Notes under the pieces: model-generated
What the model was told of the DNA's origin: nothing
Databases searched by the model: none
What the model saw: only the letters and a program-made list of their open reading frames with translations
Program-made: the position numbers and the translations under genes
Shown here: positions 7,465 through 11,533 of the stretch, piece by piece
How the letters are laid out: every line of letters begins with the position of its first letter
How positions within the stretch are numbered: position 1 is the first letter of the stretch
Assembly (NCBI GenBank): GCA_046050145.1
Contig: JBJOQC010000001.1
Coordinates: 1-11,533 of the forward strand
Origin: CAYZPE01 sp046050145
GTDB taxonomy: Bacteria; Patescibacteriota; Minisyncoccia; Phycocordibacterales; CAYZPE01
Reading direction: 5' to 3'
Length of the DNA stretch: 11,533 nucleotides

Positions 7465-8319
7465 ATGGCACCACAAAAAAAGAAAGAAATAGAAACTACA
7501 AAAAAAGGCAGTCAGTCTGAAAAAACTTTTTATTTTATTGCAGGACTTCCACGAAGTGGTTCAACTCTTCTTGCAAATATTATTGCTCAGAATCCGAGAT
7601 TTCATGCTACAAGTACGAGTGGAATTATGGATATTATGTTCGGTGTTCGTAATACATGGGATAAGCTCGTTGAGTTTCAGGCAACACCAAACGATGAAGC
7701 AAAGATACGAGTCCTCCGAGGAATTCTAGAGTCATATTATGCTGATGTAGAAAAGCCAGTTGTGTTTGATAAGTGTAGGGGATGGCTTTCTCTTCTTGAG
7801 ATGGCTGAAACAGTCTTAGGTTATAAAGCAAAAGTTCTTGTACCGGTACGTGATGTTCGTGATGTATTGGCGAGCTTTGAAAAGTTATGGCGTGACACAT
7901 CTCGTACAGGGCAGGTTGCACAAGAGGGTTCAAATTATTTTAAATTCCAAACAGCTCAGGGACGTTGTGATACATGGCTTGGTCCGGATCAGCCGGTAGG
8001 GCTTGCGTATAATCGTATTACTGACGCACTCGTGCGGGGTTTTACCGACAGAATGTTTTTTGTTGACTTCGATGATCTTACAGGAAAACCTGAGCAGTCA
8101 ATGAAAGCTATTTATGAATTTCTGGGAGAGGAGTATTTTGCTCACAACTTTGATCATGTCGAGCAAGTTACATGGGAAGACGATGCTGTACATGGCTTTA
8201 AGGGACTTCATAATATTCGAAGTAAGGTCACTCCTATGGTTACGCAATGGCCGACTGTTTTGGGTCCTTTTGCAGAGCAGTACGGAAAGCTTAATTTTTG
8301 GAAGAATCTAACTAAGTAG
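7465..8319 (+). CDS. Sulfotransferase family protein (PAPS-dependent)
   Basis: Predicted to transfer sulfate from PAPS (3'-phosphoadenosine-5'-phosphosulfate) to a hydroxyl or amine acceptor that cannot be named from sequence. 284 residues. A lysine-rich, disordered-looking tail (1-20) precedes a beta strand and the 5'-phosphosulfate loop GLPRSGSTL at 27-35. The 3'-phosphate site fits VPVRDVRDVLASF, with R129 and S137 at the family's Arg-x7-Ser spacing. The C-terminal half (EFLGEEYF, then HGFKGLHNIRSKV) resembles the end of the Sulfotransfer/TPST-like fold. No signal peptide or membrane segment is seen, so it is probably cytoplasmic. It appears to be a single-gene unit: own -10 boxes upstream and a hairpin terminator 60 bases downstream. 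No PAPS synthesis gene (CysC, CysN/CysD or Sat) is in the window. It resembles proteins I recall from marine bacteria and cyanophages, hinting at acquisition by transfer, but that is unverified. Confidence 0.87.
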   Translation: MAPQKKKEIETTKKGSQSEKTFYFIAGLPRSGSTLLANIIAQNPRFHATSTSGIMDIMFGVRNTWDKLVEFQATPNDEAKIRVLRGILESYYADVEKPVVFDKCRGWLSLLEMAETVLGYKAKVLVPVRDVRDVLASFEKLWRDTSRTGQVAQEGSNYFKFQTAQGRCDTWLGPDQPVGLAYNRITDALVRGFTDRMFFVDFDDLTGKPEQSMKAIYEFLGEEYFAHNFDHVEQVTWEDDAVHGFKGLHNIRSKVTPMVTQWPTVLGPFAEQYGKLNFWKNLTK

Positions 8320-8379
8320 AAAAAGGGAACAGAATCTAGATGTAAAACCTTATTTAGAAACCTGATTTATAAGTAAAAC

Positions 8380-8409
8380 AAAAACCGCGTTTGAGCGCGG
8401 TTTTTGTTA
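8380..8409. terminator. Bidirectional intrinsic terminator between the sulfotransferase gene and rnpB
   Basis: A 6-bp stem (CCGCGT at 8385-8390 with GCGCGG at 8395-8400, last pair G-T) and a 4-base loop, flanked by AAAAA at 8380-8384 and TTTTT at 8401-8405. It works on paper in both directions: it ends the plus-strand sulfotransferase transcript with a T run at 8401-8405, and the minus-strand rnpB transcript with a T run opposite 8384-8375. The convergent gene order fits this. Confidence 0.88.
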
Positions 8410-8414
8410 TTTTG

Positions 8415-8771
8415 TATGTGGATCTATAAGCCGAATTCTGTATCCAGTCATTGGTGTAACCAAGTGATAATGGACGATAGTCATTTATCTAGGCCAATTG
8501 TTACCAATCAGCTCAAGCGGCACTTCCATCTTGCGATGGACACGGCCTTGCATGTAGGTAAGGATTTTGCCGTTTCACTCTCATGTTGCCATAAGATTAT
8601 TCCTAAAAGGGAATTCATTGTCTTTCGACTTTGACGTCACTGCTCGCACCTGTCGCATTACTGCGCGTGGGCGTTACCCACTACCATCCTACCTGCCTAA
8701 GCAGGTACATGTTCGGACTTTCCTCACTAGTTTATCCGAAGATAAACTGGCGTAATTATCCAATCCACACA
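8415..8771 (-). ncRNA. rnpB: RNase P RNA component (catalytic RNA for tRNA 5' maturation)
   Basis: Catalytic RNA of RNase P, which removes the 5' leader of precursor tRNAs with the RnpA protein. On the minus strand the universal core is plain: GAGGAAAGTCCG (P4 / CR-I) opposite 8725-8714, GCTTGAGC opposite 8518-8511, GGCCTAGATAAATGA opposite 8495-8481, and the 3' block ACAGAATTCGGCTTATAG within 8441-8424. The ends pair as P1: bases 8770-8763 with 8423-8416 (7 Watson-Crick pairs and one G-U), extendable by 8771-8415. P3 is an 8-bp hairpin with a TTCG loop (8729-8748). The usual L15 GGU loop with P16-P17 is missing; a 6-bp stem with a GCAA loop (8525-8540) takes its place. Length is about 357 nt. 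A good promoter and a terminator bracket it. Ends are from pairing, so allow a few bases of error. Confidence 0.96.
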
Positions 8772-8777
8772 AGTACT

Positions 8778-8806
8778 ATTATACCATTTTTATAAATTTA
8801 AATCAA
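8778..8806 (-). promoter_or_regulatory. Sigma70-type promoter of rnpB
   Basis: On the minus strand the -35 TTGATT (8806-8801) and the -10 TATAAT (8783-8778) are 17 bases apart. A TG one base before the -10 (TGGTATAAT) makes it an extended -10 as well. The predicted start, about 7 bases on, falls at 8771-8770, the same place as the 5' end inferred from the P1 helix. This is the best promoter in the window and supports the housekeeping status of the RNA. Confidence 0.85.
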
Positions 8807-8832
8807 ATTATAGACTAATTAACAGTTTTTCT

Positions 8833-8861
8833 TGGTGTAAGTTGATGATCTTTTGTATAAT
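8833..8861 (+). promoter_or_regulatory. Promoter of the membrane-TPR gene (and probably murJ)
   Basis: TTGGTG at 8833-8838 and TATAAT at 8856-8861 are 17 bases apart, a good sigma70-type match. Transcription would start near 8868, giving a leader of about 23 bases before ATG 8891. The leader is almost pure A/T and holds no Shine-Dalgarno. The promoter is divergent from that of rnpB within the same 119-base gap. Confidence 0.68.
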
Positions 8862-8890
8862 ATATCTACTTAATTTATTTAATAAACATT

Positions 8891-11245
8891 ATGGAAGATA
8901 CAAAAAACATCACACAATCATCAGGTCGACATATTCATACTTTTGTAATTGCAGCAATATTCTTGGCGCCAATATTTTTCTTGCCAATTGTCTCATTTCA
9001 GTTTGGTAAAATGCTTGTGATTGCATTGCCAGTGCTCATAGCTTCTCTCCTATACTTTGTATCAGTTTATAAAGAAAAAGAAATTTCTTTTCCTAAGGCG
9101 TACTTATTATTACTTATCCCATCTATTCCTTTTGTATTTCTACTTTCTTCTTTATTTGCAGAGTCATTTAATGTTGCGCATGTTTCTCTCATTGGTTACG
9201 GATTTGAGGTTTGGACCACAACATTCATAACACTTTTATTTTCAGTACTTTTTTTGATTATTAATTCATTTAGACAGAAGGAGCGTGTATTTTATGCATA
9301 TCTTGCATTTTTCTCTGCTCTTGTTGTTGTGTTACTTTTCCAGATCATAAGACTCTTTTCTTCTGAAATTCTCGTATTCAACACATTCGTGGGTTCTCTT
9401 GCGAATATGATAGGTAAGTGGAACGATCTAGGAATATTTTTATCTGTAGGTGTAGTTTTGTCACTTATAACACTAGAAACAGTCTCTCTTTCTAGTTCTT
9501 TTAAGAATATTCTGCGTGTTCTTTTAGGTACTTCTCTCTTTGTGATGCTGATCATAAACTTTAGAATATTGTGGGTTTTTGTTGCTCTCGCATCTCTACT
9601 TGTTTGGTTTTTTGCTCGAAGAAGTTCTCGTATTTCATCTAATGTAGTCGCGACTGATGTTGCTGTTCCAAAAAAGACGCCTATATATGTCTATATTACG
9701 CTCGTTGTTTCAGTTATTGCTTTTTTTGGATTTGGATTTATAGGTAATTTCACATATTCAAAACTTGGAATTTCATATCTTGAAGTTAAGCCTGATTGGG
9801 TAGCTACCTTTAATGTGGGTAAGGCTGTTATTGCACAAAATCCAGTATTTGGTGTTGGTCCAAATAGATTCTTGAATGCATGGTATGCATTCAAGCCAAT
9901 CTCTGTAAATTCAGATCCTTTTTGGAATGTTGAGTTTGACTTTGCTGTTGCAACAATACCGACATACATGATCACTACTGGTCTTTTGGGTATGGTCGGG
10001 TTTATGTTGTTCTTTGTGTTTTTTGCTCTTACGATTGTTAAGGCTTACAAGCTTTCTGTAGAAGATTCTTTTTCTCGATACCTTCTTTTTTCTTCAGCTG
10101 TAGTATCTCTCTTCCTATGGGTTATAAATATCTTTTACGTTTCAGGTCCAATAATTCTATTGCTCACTTTTGTTTTCACAGGACTCTTTTTGGCAACGTT
10201 CTACATGTTGTCTGAAAGGCAAGTTTTTGTGTATTCATGGAAAAATACAAAAGGATTGCTTCCAAGGATTGCACTAGTGCTTCTTATGTTAGGTACTCTT
10301 TATGTTGGATTTTTAATCACATCACGTGCTTTGTCATCTGTATATTTTCAAAAAAGTTTACAAGCGCTCAATACATCTCAAAATATTGACGAATCAATTC
10401 GTCTTATGAATAAGGCTATTTCAACAGCTCCTCATGATATTTATTACCGAGGTTTGTCTGAGTTGTACCTTATTAAACTTAACGGATTGGTTGCAGGTAC
10501 AATAACTCCAGCGACAACACTTCAGGCTGATGTGCAGCAGACTTACAGCCAGGCATTATATTTTGCGGGTGAAGCAGTAAAAAGACACAGAACAAATTAT
10601 TATAACTGGGTAGCATATGCTTCTGTATATGAAGCTGTTATTGGTACAGGTGTTGCTGATGCCTATATAAATGCTGCGGGTATATATGAACAAGCGGTTC
10701 TTGCAAATCCTACTGATCCTCGACTCTTTTTGATGCGGGCTCGGTTGGAGGTTTCTCAGCGTAATTTTGATAAAGCAAAAGAATTTATTCAGATTGCTGT
10801 AGCTCTCAAACCAAACTTTACAGAAGCTGTATTTCTTTGGGCTCAGATTGATGTAGAGCTTGGAAACATAAAGGGAGCAATCAGTGCTGTGGAAAGTGCT
10901 ATCACTCGTGATGTGAATAATAGTCTCGCATATTTCCAACTTGGATTTCTAAAGTATAACGATAAAGATTATCGTGGTTCTGTGGATGCTTTTGATAAGG
11001 CAATTATACTTGTGCCTGACTATGCAAATGCAATGTATTTCAGAGGTCTAAGTCTCTTTAGTCTTGGTGAAAAAGAAAAAGCTCTTGCTGATTTTGAGTT
11101 TATCAAACAGGCTAATCCTGATAATAAAGAAATAGCTCTTATTGTTTCGAATTTAAAAGCTGGAAAAAAGCCACTTGCTGGAACAGAGGAGATTTCTCTT
11201 GAAACCCCACCTGAAGAAAAGGATGAATTGCCTTTGGAAGAATAG
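8891..11245 (+). CDS. Polytopic membrane protein, O-antigen ligase/polymerase-like (Wzy/WaaL) with C-terminal TPR domain
   Basis: 784 residues. About 12-13 hydrophobic segments lie between 15 and 478 (for example 15-33, 40-60, 70-92, 107-126, 133-156, 180-198, 265-285, 356-385, 397-416, 418-440, 458-478). A large loop at about 286-355 carries NPVFGVGPNRF (317-327), which resembles the conserved loop of the O-antigen ligase / Wzy family. After the last segment, 480-745 is a helical TPR-type domain: clear repeats at about 610-640, 645-674, 678-708 and 712-742, plus degenerate ones at 488-515 and 555-605. The tail (760-784) is acidic and Pro-rich. Likely role: transfer or polymerisation of a lipid-linked surface glycan, or glycosylation of a surface protein, with the TPR part outside the membrane binding a partner; this is inference. 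murJ starts 2 bases after the stop, supporting an envelope role. Start ATG 8891 is the first in-frame one after the promoter. Confidence 0.8.
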   Translation: MEDTKNITQSSGRHIHTFVIAAIFLAPIFFLPIVSFQFGKMLVIALPVLIASLLYFVSVYKEKEISFPKAYLLLLIPSIPFVFLLSSLFAESFNVAHVSLIGYGFEVWTTTFITLLFSVLFLIINSFRQKERVFYAYLAFFSALVVVLLFQIIRLFSSEILVFNTFVGSLANMIGKWNDLGIFLSVGVVLSLITLETVSLSSSFKNILRVLLGTSLFVMLIINFRILWVFVALASLLVWFFARRSSRISSNVVATDVAVPKKTPIYVYITLVVSVIAFFGFGFIGNFTYSKLGISYLEVKPDWVATFNVGKAVIAQNPVFGVGPNRFLNAWYAFKPISVNSDPFWNVEFDFAVATIPTYMITTGLLGMVGFMLFFVFFALTIVKAYKLSVEDSFSRYLLFSSAVVSLFLWVINIFYVSGPIILLLTFVFTGLFLATFYMLSERQVFVYSWKNTKGLLPRIALVLLMLGTLYVGFLITSRALSSVYFQKSLQALNTSQNIDESIRLMNKAISTAPHDIYYRGLSELYLIKLNGLVAGTITPATTLQADVQQTYSQALYFAGEAVKRHRTNYYNWVAYASVYEAVIGTGVADAYINAAGIYEQAVLANPTDPRLFLMRARLEVSQRNFDKAKEFIQIAVALKPNFTEAVFLWAQIDVELGNIKGAISAVESAITRDVNNSLAYFQLGFLKYNDKDYRGSVDAFDKAIILVPDYANAMYFRGLSLFSLGEKEKALADFEFIKQANPDNKEIALIVSNLKAGKKPLAGTEEISLETPPEEKDELPLEE
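9871..9895. repeat. Perfect 11-bp inverted repeat inside the membrane-TPR gene
   Basis: The arms CTTGAATGCAT (9871-9881) and ATGCATTCAAG (9885-9895) are exact reverse complements with a 3-base spacer (GGT). The repeat encodes the FLNAWYAFK stretch just after the GVGPNRF motif. The symmetry is directly visible. Function, if any (mRNA hairpin, protein site), is unknown, and it may simply be chance within coding sequence. Confidence 0.9.
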
Positions 11246-11247
11246 TT

Positions 11248-11533
11248 GTGGTAAAAAAAATATTACATTTTTTCCATAAAGAGATAAGCGGTCTCCATAG
11301 AGCTGCTTATCTTTTGGCTTTTTTCTCCTTACTCTCTCAGTTTTTAGGTTTTCTAAGAGATAGGCTTCTTGCGGGAACATTTGGTGTAGGAGAAACACTT
11401 GATGTGTATTACGCATCATTCCGTATTCCTGACTTTATCTTTATTACTATTGCATCTCTTGCTTCGCTCTCAATTCTTGTTCCTTTATTTATTAAGAAAA
11501 ACGCAGAGAGTAAGGAGGAAGCACAGATTTTTA
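11248..11533 (+). CDS. murJ: Lipid II flippase MurJ (MviN family), 3' truncated by window
   Basis: Start of the MurJ membrane flippase, which moves lipid II, the peptidoglycan precursor, across the cytoplasmic membrane. The 95 codons in the window read a short basic N-terminus, then AAYLLAFFSLLSQFLGFLRD (about 19-38), DRLLAGTFGVG, TLDVYYASFRIPDFIF and a second hydrophobic segment, all characteristic of the MurJ/MviN N-terminus. I chose GTG 11248: it sits 2 bases after the upstream stop, and GGAAG at 11236-11240 gives a plausible ribosome binding site 7 bases away. There is no ATG nearby in frame. It is almost certainly cotranscribed with the membrane-TPR gene. The rest lies beyond the window. 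Confidence 0.9.
   Translation, partial: MVKKILHFFHKEISGLHRAAYLLAFFSLLSQFLGFLRDRLLAGTFGVGETLDVYYASFRIPDFIFITIASLASLSILVPLFIKKNAESKEEAQIF

Noticed and set aside
8404..8755. Short plus-strand open frames over the RNase P RNA
   Set aside because: The stretch is explained by rnpB on the other strand with conserved core blocks, P1 pairing, promoter and terminator.
10556..10939. 127-codon minus-strand frame in the TPR-coding part
   Set aside because: It is antisense to clear TPR repeats, has a Cys/Ile/Ser-rich composition, and no motif.
1..11533. CRISPR array, insertion sequence, tRNA or phage module
   Set aside because: I looked for spaced repeats, terminal inverted repeats, transposase or integrase motifs and tRNA-like T-loop sequences, and saw none.

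Overview
The window is compact, AT-rich bacterial DNA (roughly 37% G+C by eye). All protein genes lie on the plus strand, and intergenic gaps run from 2 to about 120 bases apart from one RNA gene on the minus strand. The best guess at the source is a Patescibacteria / Candidate Phyla Radiation genome, probably a parcubacterial lineage. This rests on the look of the GatB, the MurJ start, the short Obg without a C-terminal domain and the membrane-TPR protein. It is a judgement from recognition, not from a search.

Positions 1-4953 hold a tightly packed run: the 3' part of a GH15 glucoamylase-like glycoside hydrolase (cut by the window start), a P2-type cation (probably Ca2+) ATPase, and a MYG1-family DHH-type protein. 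Gaps are 4 and 2 bases, so these three are probably one operon. Positions 4977-7394 carry two translation genes, obg (ribosome assembly GTPase) and gatB (tRNA amidotransferase subunit). Each has a -10-like box only about 6-7 bases before its ATG, as expected for a leaderless mRNA. Positions 7465-8319 encode a PAPS-type sulfotransferase, the most unexpected gene here. A bidirectional hairpin terminator follows.

On the minus strand, 8415-8771 is the RNase P RNA gene (rnpB). It has a clear P1 pairing, universal core blocks and a good sigma70-type promoter at 8778-8806. Its P15 region is reduced to a GCAA-capped hairpin without the GGU motif that usually binds the tRNA CCA end. A 119-base divergent intergenic region holds the rnpB promoter and, facing the other way, the promoter of a 784-residue polytopic membrane protein with a Wzy/WaaL-like segment and a C-terminal TPR domain. 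Two bases after that gene begins murJ (lipid II flippase), cut by the window end. This end of the window concerns the cell envelope.

I see no CRISPR array, insertion sequence, tRNA, prophage or defence module, and no strong case for a wholly new system. The points most worth a second look are the sulfotransferase, the P15-reduced RNase P RNA, the changed Ca2+ site I residues of the ATPase, the leaderless-type promoters, and a perfect 11-bp inverted repeat inside the membrane-TPR gene.
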